Shown here one piece after another: positions 11,818 to 22,855 of a stretch of 64,000 nucleotides of DNA. The stretch's first letter is position 1; every line of letters begins with the position of its first letter. The stretch is from Saccharina japonica. Taxonomy: Eukaryota > Sar > Phaeophyceae > Laminariales > Laminariaceae. The stretch lies in contig MEHQ01003564.1 of NCBI GenBank assembly GCA_008828725.1, positions 323,906-387,905 on the forward strand, given 5' to 3'. The position numbers were made by a program, and so were the translations under genes. The notes beneath the pieces were generated by a model, which ran no database searches, had not been told where the DNA came from, and saw only the letters and a program-made list of their open reading frames with translations.

Positions 11818-14800
11818 ACCGGCCCCCCCCCCGGATTGTTGGATGCGAAGGTCTATGGTCGTACAGTCATACGACTACGGCCATGCATAAAAATGAAGTC
11901 CCCCCCCCCCCCCCCCCCCCCTCGTCCATTGCAAAACACCCCGTCCTCCTAGGTAATCCGCATCCCGGGCTATACTCTGGAGGAGAAGGTGAGTATCGCG
12001 GAGGCATACCTGATCCCTAAGCAGATGGCCCAGAACGGAATCGGCACCGAGCACATGCTCCTGCCTCGCAGCACGGTGCTACGGGTGGCCTCTTCGTACA
12101 CGCGGGAGGCTGGCGTGAGGCAGCTGGAGCGGGAACTGGCGGCGGTTTGCCGACACGTCGCACTCAAGGTCCGCTGGTTGGTTGGTTGGTTGGTTGGTTG
12201 GTTGGTTGGTTGGTTGTGGGTTTTGTTGTGGTTGTGTGGTATGTCGGGTTGCAGGCGAACGGGTGAGGCGGCCGCTTTTTTTTGTGTGTTTTTGAGTGGT
12301 TTGTTTTGTTTTGTTTGTTTTTGTTGGGTTTTGGTATGTTTTTCTTTGTTTGTTTTGTGTTGTGTTGTTTTGTGTTGTTTTCGTTTGTTTGTTTGTCGTT
12401 TTGCTTGTTTTGTTTTGTAACGCCGCGGGAAAATGGGCCGAAATTTTGGTTTTGGGTAGGAAGAGGATGCACCCGACTGGAAGCTAGCCAACCACCCAGC
12501 CAAACCGGCACAAAACTTATTCACGCGCGACGCGAGACCGACCGCACAGATGCGTGAGGGCAAGTAAAAACATCCACTGTGTGCCCTGTGTCGGAAACGC
12601 TAACCTTGCTTTCCCGCTCCTGTCCCGCCTTCGCATTCTCATCCCTGGCCCCCCGGCCTCCCATCAGGTGGGAATCTGGCGCCAGGAGTCGGACGCAAAC
12701 ACGCCCAGCAACCGCCATCCGAAACCTGGGACAGGAGAAGACCTTGCCCCCATACCTACCGGTCCGACTGCGGCGCCCTCCCGTCCTCCCCCGCCCCCGG
12801 TTCGAACCGCGGCCTCCTCGCGACACTCAGGGGATACCTCCTGGGGAAGGAGCCACCGCGGAAGCTCCGAATTCGCCGGGCAGGCCGATGCGGCGCGAGG
12901 GTTTGATGGCGGCGGGGTTTTCGTCGGTAGCGACGGAAGACCGCGAGCGCCGGTTGCGGTGGCGGCGGCTGCTGCCGACGGTCGACCTTTACATGGAGAG
13001 GCAAGTGGGGGCGATATGGGAGGAGGGGCTGGGGGACGAAGGGAGGGGATGGAGAAGGCGGCGAGATTAGGCAGAATCATGAGCGGGAGCGGCGGTGGTG
13101 ACGGCGCCGCCGCCGTCGCCCTGTCGGAGGAGGACGAAGGCGCCTGCGGCGGGACTGTCACCGGCGGGAGCCCGTCAGCGTTTGGTGCGTCACGCAGCAG
13201 CGAAGATCACCATCATCACCAGCGGCAGAGGCAGCAGCAGCAGCAACCGGCCTTCGCGCGCGTGGTAGTGACGTGCGAGATGCTTAGAGGGGTGCTGGGC
13301 CCGGAGATGTACGAGAGCGAGGTGGCCGCCAGGGTTGCCGTGCCGGGGACGTGCACGGGACTGGCGTGGACGCCGACGGGGGGCGAGCTGCTGTTTATCG
13401 AGTGCACCAGCATGCCGGGCAGCGGGGGCGTCAAGCTCACCGGCAAACTTGGAGAGGCAAGTAGCGAACGTGGAACTGTCTGCTGTTCTCTGAAAAACGA
13501 TGGGAGCGGCAAGGTTGGGAGGACGGAGAGGGTGCATACGGAGTTGCGGTGCCGCACGGTTGTTCGTTTTTTTCAAATTATAGACTGTCTGCAGTTCTCT
13601 GAAAAACGATGGGAGCGGCAAGGTTGGGAGGACGGAGAGGGTGCATACGGAGTTGCGGTGCCGCACGGTAGTTCGTTTTTTTCAAATTATATGTATTTTC
13701 TCTTTTTTAGAACGATTGCCTTGCTGTCTGTGCGCGGGAGGTGTCGCTCTTCTTCGTATGTGTTCGGGGTGCTCTTATTATACTAGAGCTCTTTCAAATT
13801 CTGCCGCTGTGTCTGGCCGTCGAACATCGAGAGCTCATCTCTGTCTCTTTCTGGTTGGCACGATAAACATATTACGCCCGGGTCAGGACGAGCTTGAGCA
13901 CGCCATCCTGCCCCCCCTCCCCCCCTCGTTCCCTCCTTTTCCCTCCCCTCTTCTCCGGACGCGGCCACAAAATCTCCCGGAGGCCCCTCTAGCGTAGTCA
14001 GCAGCAACGCGTTGTTATATACAGTGGCTCGCGTAAGGTAGCTCTCGCCGGCGAAGCCCCCACGACGCTTCGAAACCAACGACTGACGTGTGACTTCCCT
14101 CCCTCCTGCCTATCCACCTGTCTGTTTGCCTGCCTGTCTGTCTACCTACCTACCTGCCTGTCTACCTGCGCGTGTATCCTCCTCCGACCAACCGCGTCTT
14201 CCTCTTTAACCCGCCAGGTAATGCAAGAGTCGGCCCAGATCGCCCTCAGCTGGATTCGCAGCCACGAGCGAGAGATTTGCGCCCAACTGGGCTTGGGCGG
14301 CGGCGGCCACGGAACGGGCGGCGGCGGCGGCGGTGCTGCCGGCGACGTCGACCACTCTTCGTCGGCGTTGGGAAGAGATGGAGGCGATGGGCAAGACGGG
14401 GAAGGTTTCCTGTTCCCCCCAGGGTTTTTCACCGACACCGACTTGCACCTGCACGTTCCTGCGGGAGGCGTGTCTAAGGACGGCCCCTCTGCAGGAGTCG
14501 CGATCGCGAGCGCCCTCCTGTCGCTCCTGTTGGGCCGCGCCATCGACACGGCCGTGGCTATGACGGGAGAGGTGAGAGACACATTCGGGATGCCACGGGG
14601 GTCAGCCCTTAAAAAGGCTTTCTCCTCTCTGGCGCCGCCACTGTCGCCGCCTCGCCGCCGCCGCCCCGCCGCCGCCCACTCCGTTTTCGCTTGTGTCGGT
14701 GTTGGCGGTGATCGTAGTTTGATAAGGTAGAGTAGGAGGATGCCTTGGGTGAGTGATATAGCTGCCGCAGTTTTTGTCTTGCCCGTTCGTGTATGCCCAC

Positions 14801-15693
14801 GCGTTGATGGCATGCGGCCCGTGTCGTGTAGGTGTGCTTAGATATCCCCCTTTGCTTCCCGGTGGGCTCACAAGTCCGAGCAGCCATTGGTTGCCTCAAC
14901 CCCACCCCGACCTGTCGCGCCTAACGACCGCAACACCCTATTTTTTCACACGTCACAGGCGCGTAGGAGCTCTTGTTTCGCCACCCTTTTGCCGCGGCCT
15001 TGGATGTCGACGATGCTGATCTCCAATTTCCTTGCGCGTTGTGTTGTTACGCAAGATTGTTCAACACCCTCTTGCCCCCCCCTTCCCCCCTCTTGCTACC
15101 ACCTGCAGCCTCCTTCCGTCATGTTTTCGCCGCTTGTATAAATTGGTCGTCAAAAACACCTAATTAGTCTCCCCCCCCCCCCCCCAACGCCGTAGATAAC
15201 CCTGCGAGGCCTGGTTCTTCCGGTGGGCGGGGTGCGCGACAAGGTGCTCGCGGCGTGCCGCGGAGGCATCCGGCACGTCCTCCTCCCCGCCCGAAACCGG
15301 GGGGACCTCGACGACCTCCCCCGCGAGGCGGCGGAAGGGTTACGGTTCACCTTCGTCGAAACCGTCGGCGACGTTCTCTACGCCCTCTTCCCGGCGGCAG
15401 GGGACAGGGCTGATGCGTCCCCACCCCGCCCGCCCCCAGCCTCGCGCGCCGAGGAAGCACCGGGGGATGAGGCTGGCGGGGGAGCGGGGGGCGGGCGAAG
15501 CCCCGGGTTTCATCCCGCCCGAGCGCGCGCGCGGCGGTGGGGGGGGCAGAGGTATGGGGACGCGCCCTCACCCCAGGACCCTGCCGGAGCGGTTAGCGTG
15601 GGGGGCGGTACACGGGGGCGGGGGAGCAGTAGTGCCGACGGCGAGTGGGTTGTGGAAGATGTGTCGGGCTCCATGTTGGAGAGCTTCCTTTGA
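1496..15693 (+). CDS. LON: ATP-dependent Lon protease (12 visible exons, 5' incomplete)
   Basis: AAA+ serine protease that unfolds and degrades damaged proteins in organelles. Exons, all phase-consistent: up to 1786 (open from 1496), 2823-2942, 3321-3503, 4924-5112, 5499-5639, 8221-8340, 9661-9800, 10433-10769, 11953-12168, 12668-13456, 14218-14571, 15196-15693 (TGA). From 1496 this gives about 1125 residues. In order: LON substrate-binding domain ([14 protein letters not shown], about 98-111), coiled helical part (199-308), Walker A GPPGVGKT (about 375), Walker [11 protein letters not shown], sensor ATANKID, AAA lid, then the peptidase domain with catalytic Ser in DGPSAG (about 933) and Lys in GGVRDK (about 976). 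A low-complexity insert of about 190 residues lies between the AAA lid and the peptidase domain, and a Gly/Ala-rich C-terminal tail follows it. The intron after 13456 needs a GC donor. The first Met and any targeting peptide are not identified. The C-terminus (SFL) is not a canonical peroxisomal signal, so mitochondrial or plastid location is more likely by elimination. Confidence 0.93.
2080..2117 (+). repeat. (CTG)n microsatellite in Lon intron 1
   Basis: About twelve perfect CTG units lie inside the first visible Lon intron (1787-2822). They are not coding in the spliced model. Confidence 0.9.
2668..2816 (+). repeat. (CTG/CTA)n array ending at a 3' splice site
   Basis: About 150 bp of mixed CTG, CTA and CCA triplets run up to the acceptor (TATTCAG, 2816-2822) of the Lon exon at 2823. 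The array occupies the place of the polypyrimidine tract and branch site. Confidence 0.9.
3123..3190 (+). repeat. Poly-C-tailed dispersed module, copy A1
   Basis: This copy has the family core GGTCAATGGTCAAATGAC, followed by GGCAAGCA and ATGAGTACGCCC, then C-rich sequence. It lies in Lon intron 2. The closest copies are at 3909, 8467, 8935 (inverted) and 22191. Confidence 0.8.
3909..4269 (+). repeat. Composite repeat, order A-C-B
   Basis: Module A (3909-3976), a roughly 180-bp module C (3982-4163, beginning TCTCTGGAAGTGGC) and module B (4164-4269, with CCAACGTGCTCCGTCCCGGC) lie head to tail in Lon intron 3. The same three modules recur at 21929-22275 in the order C-B-A. Confidence 0.8.
4390..4650 (+). 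repeat. Degenerate tandem repeat with G-runs, about 3 units
   Basis: Three units of roughly 90-110 bp each begin with a G-run, continue with GGGCGTCSGTGCAGCTCTATT-like sequence and end near TTTTAGG. They fill much of Lon intron 3 (3504-4923). Confidence 0.65.
6299..6500. repeat. Nested foldback element in Lon intron 5
   Basis: Outer arms 6300-6323 and 6477-6500 are 24-bp inverted repeats with one mismatch (GCTGTCAAGATCGGCAAC). Inside lies a second 20-bp inverted pair, 6373-6392 and 6409-6428, also with one mismatch. No coding capacity is seen, so it is probably a small non-autonomous element. Confidence 0.75.
6856..6941 (+). mobile_element. TTAA-flanked miniature element, family 1
   Basis: This 86-bp unit begins TTAACCCATT and ends AAGGGGTTAA, with an A-run and CCCCAAATATGTGGGAC inside. 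A second copy lies inverted at 30521-30609. The TTAA ends followed by CCC resemble a piggyBac-type target duplication and terminus. That relation is inference from the ends only. Confidence 0.75.
7090..7300 (+). repeat. C/A-rich minisatellite
   Basis: Imperfect units such as CACCCACCGACA and CTCACGTACTTACCGACATC recur several times in Lon intron 5. The 7-11 bp units are mixed and not in a single register. Confidence 0.7.
8065..8933. repeat. Perfect 381-bp inverted repeat duplicating a Lon exon
   Basis: Arms 8065-8445 and 8553-8933 are reverse complements about centre 8499. The + arm carries the Lon exon 8221-8340, and the - arm carries an antisense copy at 8658-8777. The 107-bp loop holds module A in + orientation. 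The second arm ends at an ambiguous base (8934), followed at once by an inverted module A. Perfect identity plus the adjacent N suggests an assembly or clone artefact rather than an old duplication. Confidence 0.92.
8467..8552 (+). repeat. Poly-C-tailed dispersed module, copy A3
   Basis: This is a near-identical copy of module A, ending in a long C-run. It forms the loop of the 8065-8933 palindrome. Confidence 0.85.
8935..9008 (-). repeat. Poly-C-tailed dispersed module, copy A4 (inverted)
   Basis: This is module A in reverse orientation, beginning with a G-run (its tail) directly after the ambiguous base 8934. Confidence 0.85.
9040..9275 (+). repeat. Tandem repeat of about 33 bp with CCAAT-like core
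   Basis: About seven degenerate units contain CTCCAATCAGCG, a GA-rich part (AAAGAGCGG) and GACATC. They lie in Lon intron 6 (8341-9660). The CCAAT resemblance is probably incidental to the repeat. Confidence 0.7.
10817..11001. other. Poly-G run followed by assembly gap
   Basis: A run of 45 G (10817-10861) is followed by 140 undetermined bases (10862-11001), inside Lon intron 8 (10770-11952). The true length is unknown. No Lon coding sequence is missing here, because DRLE in one exon joins directly to VIRIPGYT in the next. Confidence 0.95.
11758..11920 (+). repeat. Poly-C run and degenerate module B2
   Basis: A C-run of about 60 (11758-11817) precedes a degenerate copy of module B (11833-11900; GGATGCGAAGGTCTATGGTC) that itself ends in a C-run. 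It lies just upstream of the Lon acceptor at 11952. Confidence 0.7.
12177..12217 (+). repeat. (TTGG)n microsatellite
   Basis: About ten TTGG units sit at the start of Lon intron 9 (12169-12667). The rest of this intron is T/G-rich. Confidence 0.9.
13470..13692 (+). repeat. 109-bp tandem duplication in the GC-AG Lon intron
   Basis: The segment containing CTGAAAAACGATGGGAGCGG occurs at about 13489 and again 109 bp later, almost identical to the end of each unit (TTTTTTCAAATTATA). It lies in intron 13457-14217. Confidence 0.9.
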
Positions 15694-16504
15694 TGTACTG
15701 GGAGCGTCGTTGTCAAGCGAGGAGGTTGTTGTGTGACGTTTGGACCGTGTTGGGGGTTTCGGCTCGGATTGGGTTGTCGGATAGGGTTGGGTCGGGTCGG
15801 GTCGGATCGGGTCTCGTTGGCGATCCAGCGGCTGCAAGGTGAAGCGAAGTTGACCGGGATTGAGACCGGGTGGCTTGTTTTGACGTCTAGATCTTCAACG
15901 CCTGTTGCCCCCCCCCCCCCTTCCCCTTCAGCCCCGCCGCCTCCCCGTGCGATATCGCACGGCAGTGGAAGCCCCCTTTGGATTGCGGCGTCTGAGGGTT
16001 GACAGCACGTTGGAGAGCGCGGCTCGCTGCGAGATTTCTACTTCCGTTGTGGTTACGTTGGTTTTCTCGTGGTTGCCTGCTCTTCGAACGCAGCTCCTTA
16101 AAATGGGCTAACAGGAGACTTCGGTCTCTTGCTTGCTACCATGCGCACGCAGCCTTTTCCGTCGTTTTTTGTTGTTTAGATTTTTCGCCGGGCCACAAGC
16201 AAGCACATCTGTGGGAACCGTGGGAAAGCTGGAATCGAGAGGTTAGCAGCTGCCTCCAAATCGTACTTTAATTATAGGTCCAGAGCCAGCTCGTTGTTGT
16301 TAAAAAAACAGTCCGGACTTGCGGTTTGTGCACGAGGCAGTACCGTATTAAGCGTCTTTTAATGAGCTTGAGATTGTCAAACTATATACAGGAACTGTAG
16401 CAGTATCCTGTCGCACACTGACAGGCCTACAACCGGGTTCAGGATCCTTTGGTTTGAACGGGAGCGGGTTTGTGCTTGGTGTCCAAACGAACGGTCTCCT
16501 CGCC

Positions 16505-16660
16505 CCGGCTTGCCTTTTTTTTCTTGTCGGTTGGAACCTCTGTCGGCACGTTTAGTAGTTGCGCGGCCCAAAAGCAGACGCAGGGCCCCCCGGTTTGACA
16601 TTTTTTTGTTTCTCGGTTGGAACCACTATCGGCACGTTTAATAGTTGTGCATACCAGGCA
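16505..16660 (+). repeat. Tandem duplication, period about 92 bp
   Basis: A block with CGGTTGGAACC, TCGGCACGTTTA and TAGTTG appears at about 16518 and again at about 16610, roughly 90% alike. Confidence 0.8.
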
Positions 16661-17357
16661 GGCGTGCCCCCCCCCCCGCGTCTGCTTGGGCAGCGCAAAG
16701 TTCAAAGGATAGTTTCCCACGCCCGCCAGCAGAAGAAGTAGCACTAGTGCAGGCACTATTTTGCGGCTGCTACAATTGCTCTTTTAGTTGTTTTGTTTGG
16801 GCGCGGACTGGTGCTACGGCAAGGGGGTCATGCATAGGTGCTTGTTTTTCACCTGCACAGAGTCACTCGGCCGAGTTACTGCTTTACTGCGTTGTACTCA
16901 TAACTTTCTTTGCTTCTTAGTTGTTATATGTGCACCGCCATTGGAGGTTTTGTTACGCAACGCGAACAAACTACGTTTAGTTTCAATTTTCAGTTTGATT
17001 CGGAGCCACTCGTCCGAATGGCCAAAACCCGGTAGTGAAAATGTGGGTACCCCCCCTATCGTATCACCAGTCCGCGTGCCCTCAACGTATTGGGCGTGTA
17101 TAGTATACCAGGTATATAGTATACATCCTACAGCCGTGCTCTGTTTGTAGGGACGTGTTCATCGCTTGGAGTTTACGCACAGCAGTAGGGCGTAAAAAGA
17201 GGGGATGGAGGCAGACTTGAAAGCCTGAGACTGGCTAAGTCGGTGCGGTTCTCCGCCGCCCACCCACCTCGTCTCAGTCGGATAGGCGGGGAACGGGGAC
17301 TCATCTACGCGTCCTCTTGAGCTTGTTTAGTAGCACTGCGTCGATGCGGCTCACGGG

Positions 17358-17543
17358 GGGGGTGGGGGGGTGGGAGGGTGTACTCATGTCGTGCACGGCC
17401 GTAGTCGTATGGCCATTGACCCTTACATCCCTACAATGCCGGGACGGAGCACGTTGGGTTTTCACCAACCAGGCAGACGGCGGGGGGTGGGGGGTGTACT
17501 CATGTCGTGCACGGCCGTAGTCGTATGACCATAGACCCATTTA
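17358..17543 (-). repeat. Two module-B copies in tandem, inverted
   Basis: A full copy (about 17375-17478) and a truncated copy (about 17494-17540) both start with a G-rich run and GTACTCATGTCGTGCACGGC on the + strand, i.e. poly-C-tailed on the - strand. Confidence 0.85.
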
Positions 17544-18521
17544 GGTGGGTGTTCGGTGAGGGCCTGCAGAGTAGAGCGAGAGTGGGAGGCAGGCGTGGAC
17601 GTTGCCCACCGGCTATATGGGGTATGACAGCATGCAAAAAGTATGACTTTTTCTCACACCGTCATACTCGAAGTATAGCCCTAGAATAGCCCACCATGTT
17701 GTTGTTGTTGTTGTTTTTTTTTTTTCTCGTTGTTTTTGTTGTTGATAGCAAACATATAGTTAGGTGGAAGCTTTTTTGTCGATAGCTCCCCGCGGCAGGG
17801 GCGGGCGCGCTTGCTTGTCATGGCGTCAGCTCGTGGCCCACACCACCCCGCCTCATGAGGAAAACGGCGCACGCGCGGGAGTGCGCCGAGGTTAGGTGGC
17901 CGGGATGATACCCCTATATAGAGACTACGTCGTATGAGCAAGCCATATTTCTATGTTTTCTAGGCACCGTGGCGCGCACCCAAGAGAGGTTTTTAGCCGA
18001 GCGGTTTAGGGGTTTGGCTACAGCCTAGAAGTCTAATCGGAGAGAGAGAGCCTGAGCCCTAAGGCACGATGTTGATGCTGAGAAAATCACGCACGCATAA
18101 TAATGTGTATGTGCCATGTCTTTCGTACGCGCATAAGGAACGAGCAAACAGGCAGGCAGGCAGGTGCTGCTACCTCTAGGTTCCAGCCGATACTGCTTTG
18201 TGATTGGTTATCATGAAGGAGGGCCCAGGGTGGTACCGGTATACACGAGATTTGTACCTTGTTGCTTTTTTTTCTTCTTCTGTTTTTCGGACGGCTTGAA
18301 TGCAACAGGGTGTCGGTCGGTAAGTAAGTGCAGGTAGGATTGGAACTCTGACCGGTGTTGCGGTGCTTGTTGCCGCGGTGTGTGTATATACGTATAGCAC
18401 GTACCGTATATAGGTGGGGTTTACCGTGGGGGGGCATGGCTGCGATCTATTCATAGCTTATTGAGGGGCTCGTAAATAAATTACCCTTTTTTAAAAAATC
18501 GTTCAGAAGACAGACGTTGAT

Positions 18522-18720
18522 CGTTTATGAAAACGTCCACTGAACACATAGTTTTGACGAACATTACTGCCTACTGGTACCTGGTACTGGCTAACGTACC
18601 AGAGATATAACCAGGTATGTCGTTTATGAAAACGTCCACTGAACACATCATTTTGACGAACATTACTGCCCACTGGCAAACGACGTACCAGAGGTATATA
18701 TACTAGGTATGATACGCATG
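18522..18720 (+). repeat. 99-bp tandem duplication
   Basis: CGTTTATGAAAACGTCCACT starts at 18522 and again at 18621. The copies are highly similar and then diverge around a TACCAG-rich segment. Confidence 0.9.
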
Positions 18721-18948
18721 AAAACCTAACCAACCCGTTCGTGGCACGTACCAATCTGACCCGGAATACGAGTATAACGAACGTTTGTATATAAGCATGC
18801 AATTGAAAAGGTGCCTATATTTAGGATCAGAGTGATACATTTTGCATAGTGTTCTCGTTTGTACAAAGGCTTCACTTGAAGTGGTTTTACGTATGTATGT
18901 ATTCATAACTGCTTGTATCACACAAAGAACGGACACTGATGCCAATAA

Positions 18949-19253
18949 CCTTTACCGCACCACTAATTTATTATCCAGGATAAAGTATGGAAATCGGGGA
19001 TTATTTTATTATGTACCTTTTAGTGTGGTCGACCAATTTTTCAAAAACAAAACGCCTGTTTTTTTCGAGACAAAGCTCATAAGGGTCGGGGCGGGGTCGG
19101 GGTTGGGGTTAGAGTTGGTGTCTAAAGTAGTGTTTCGGCGTTTTTCGAAATATCCGGTCTCATAACACTGGAACTGGAACCACACGCGGGCCACAAACAA
19201 GTCCCCGATTTCTATACTTTATCCTATATCATAATTCAGAATTGCGGTAAAGG
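18949..19253. mobile_element. Inverted-repeat element, 305 bp
   Basis: The ends CCTTTACCGCA and TGCGGTAAAGG form imperfect terminal inverted repeats of about 50 bp that also share AGGATAAAGTAT and AAATCGGGGA. The interior has G-rich TCGGGG/TTGGGG steps and no coding frame. It looks like a miniature inverted-repeat transposable element. Confidence 0.75.
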
Positions 19254-21928
19254 CGGCTCACTGATGCTGTACACGAGAACGCCTACTCTGAATCGGAGTT
19301 GCTGGCCGTGGGTATATACATCTCCGCAGCCACTATCCGCCACGCGGTGCTCGAAGTGGTATAGAGTACCGACGCAGCTGTGCCCAAGGGAAAAAAAAAA
19401 AGGCTTTCCTTCTCTCTCTCGACTTCGACTGATGGGTTAGGCCCTGTTGATATATAATCCTGATGGCCGTCGGCCGCGTGCCGGAGTCGATACGCCTATT
19501 AATTATAGTGACCCCCCTCGATAGCACGAGTTCCTTCTTGCCTTGGCGTCTACAAGCAGCTACTATCCAGAGGCAGGCGAGATGATGCCTGCCGGAAATA
19601 ACGAGGGGACGCTTCCTGTAAAAGATAACGCCGCTAGAGGGGAGAGGGGATATCATACATAGCAATAATGGTCTTCGTGTGATGATATTTATACTATCTG
19701 GTCTGTCTGGTGGACTACATTTTTTGTGTGAATTTGGTCAAGTGTTCAGGTATGATTTATAGGTGTGTGTACGAATATTTATTATTGCAATAAGCGCTGC
19801 ACACTCAGCTAGCAAATATGAGTTTCGACGAAATCCTCGAGCTCACAGCTGTTGTTGTTTTTTTTTTTTTTAATATTGTCAGATGTTAAATAGAGGGAAT
19901 CATAATAAAACTTATTGGGATCTACTATTAATATTATAACGTTGTAGTGATCTTCATCGTGGTATGGGCTCATCTCACTCTCGATTAAAACAAACACCAC
20001 GACTCGTACTGCTTGTGAGTTGTTGATAGTGCATTACAAAACAAACGACACGATGAATCATCACGCAAAACAAAATGTGACCATTTGTTTTTGCGAACCG
20101 CGTTACCTTACAACACTATTAATAGCACCTACGAGTACGTAGCTGTGATATCGTTTCACCTAGTTTCCCCTCGAGGATGCCACAGCAAGCAGCGCATGCT
20201 TCATCCCAACATATCGAACGAGTACTACGTGCGTACTCGTGTCCCTTTTCCGCTGCACGTAAGGGCGAAAACAGCTGACAAAACAATAATACCGGACCCG
20301 CAGAGGAGGAGAATAAGTTGTTGAATGAGAGTGGTGGTATTCGACGAAGTGTGTCAGCTTTTTCATTCTGAATGAATAATACCCTGCACATTGTCGGAAG
20401 GCAAATAATATAATAATACCGGTACATTGTTGTAGCAGTTGGTACACCGAATACCATCCAATCGATTCTCCTTTCCTGCGTATGCCCAATAGAGAGTGCG
20501 CGCTACCACCCTTTACCCATTTTGATATCCCTGCTACAATATCATATCATCATTGGGTTACGCATTGCTATCTCTCTATTCTCCGTGCGTCCTACACCGC
20601 ACATCTACATGCCACCCCCACGTCATGGGAATAATAAGTAACCCTCACCGACCTGAAACACTACGGTAATACTAATACTTTTTGCCACAAGTCGTGATGA
20701 AAGGAGAGTATCGAAACGATCAAGAAGAAAAAAAGATGACACGATATGCGTGGCAAAAAAAAAAACGTGACAAAACAAAACGAATCGTGACATATAGCGC
20801 CTATGTATAAATATACATACCTCGAGCATACCCGGTTAAAAATTACATATTGTATGATACTACCTGTGGTACTTCGAATGTGCCACGTTTCGTGACGTTT
20901 GAATCACGAATCATTTTTATTTGTGGGGTTCATTGGCAATGCTATTAATATGAGTACACAAGAGTTTTGCGCGAGAAGAGAGCGTGCTGCTCACGAACCA
21001 TCTTTGGGAGTGCTTATGAGTGGTCAATGTTGAAACTCATGTTACACATTGATTGTCGGATGGCACAGATAATACCAACAATATGTACTAATGTTGTCGG
21101 CGTACGAGCGTTACTGGCGGTTCGTTACCAGACCAGGTCGATATATACAATACGCGTGGGCTGACCGCGGGACAAACCTTGATATCCGGCGACTCTTCTA
21201 TAACGGGTTCGAAAACCGCGAGTGAGTCTCTCCAGAAGAAGTCCTGTGAGCAGGAGGGCAAAATATTCCTCTCCTCAGCGAGGAATATATAAAAAGTAAC
21301 GCCTACACAACAATAATAGAGGGGGAACGGGGATACCATGACACCTACCCATATATATGGACTTCGTCCGGTGTTAACCTGGTGGCGGCGCTGACCGAAT
21401 CGGTGTCGGCGAATGCCCGTAGGTAGCGCAGAAGACTCTCGAGGCGCAGACAGACGTGGTCAGCCAGGTTTCTCGCCGCCACCGCTGCGTTGAATTGCTT
21501 CCCTTTTCAGAATAAGTTTTGTTTTTTGGAGGCATGATCTTCCATTGTCCGTGTCGGTAATTTCGACGATCGTTTCAGGTTCTGTATACCCAGCCTCTTG
21601 GGTTGCGTCGTGCACAACCTCAGCGCTTTCGCCCTTTTGCCATTAGCCACACGTGTTCCGTTTGTTTTCTTAGTGCCCCCCTCCCCCCCACCCCCTCCCC
21701 AGGTTGGATTGGCGTCGGTTGGCGGCGACGCTGTAAAACACGCCTCTCGCTGAGTGAGTTAGACAACCAGGGTGCCGTTTTGTTTTTTGGGCGGTCACCA
21801 CGGCTGGCAGTCGAGTTACATAATTTGTGCGGGGTGGAGAACCTTAACTCCGCGCAAGGGGAATTGTCGTATCACGTAGTGTGTATATGGTAAGGCACTC
21901 ACGATTTGCAAATACATAGTGCTCCTAT

Positions 21929-22275
21929 TGCTGTCTCTGGAAGTGGCTACAACATAAATCAGTTCAATTCATTGGCTGCTGTCGTCCATATGGAAGTCCG
22001 TCTCACAAGCGGTTCTTAGTAGGATGCACCTCACCCTTCATACGACTCGCCCAACACCTCACGGCGCTTCGCACTTGGTTCAAGCAATGTCTACCTGGTT
22101 GGTGAAAACCCAACGCGCTCCGTCCCGGTATTGTAGGGATGCGAGGGTTGATGGCAATACGACTATACGGCCATGCACGACATGATTACTGCTCCGTCTC
22201 GAAAGGGATGCGTGGTCAATGGTCAAATGACTAAGGCAAGCAACAAATGAGTAGTACGCCCCCTCCCCCCCCCCG
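21929..22275 (+). repeat. Composite repeat, order C-B-A
   Basis: Modules C (21929-22089), B (22090-22192) and A (22193-22275, ending in a C-run) lie head to tail. The order is a circular permutation of the composite at 3909-4269. Confidence 0.8.
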
Positions 22276-22742
22276 TTCATCGCCGGGCGGGGTTTGGGTA
22301 ACCTGGCCGCTCATACAAAAGTTTTGCTTTTGTCGACAGCGCGTTTTCGCCCCCCTTCGCTCACCCCCCCTCGTTAGGGGTGTGGCGTTTTTCTAATCCC
22401 TCACGATAATTAAACTTACTCGGTTTTCGTTTTTTCGTTTTGACGTTTCCTCAGGAGATTCTTCGTAGCCTCGTTACCGTAGTTATAGAGATGTAGGAGT
22501 GGGTTTCGAGAAGTCGCGTCTTTGATTAGACGAATAATCTTTTCATATAGTACTCTTGTGGAAGCGAGATGTTTCAATCTGTTTCTCAGCAGTACGGCGA
22601 AGCACGTAGCTTTTGGTGGTGGTGCTGTGTATTGCCATACTATTAACACACTCCGGCCACTATTAATAGTAGTAGGTGTGGTAGGGTGATACACGCTGGT
22701 GGGCCGGGACCCCCCCCCGCCCCCCCCCCGCCGCCTTCTTTT

Positions 22743-22855
22743 CCTGGTTAGTGAAAACCCAACGTGCTCCGTACCGGCATTGTAGGGATGCGAGGGTCTA
22801 TGGCATACGACTACCGCCGTGCACGACATGAGTACACCCTCCCCCCCCCCCTTCC
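22743..22855 (+). repeat. Poly-C-tailed dispersed module, copy B6
   Basis: A well-preserved module B (AACCCAACGTGCTCCGTACC, then GTGCACGACATGAGTACACC) ends in a C-run. Confidence 0.85.
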
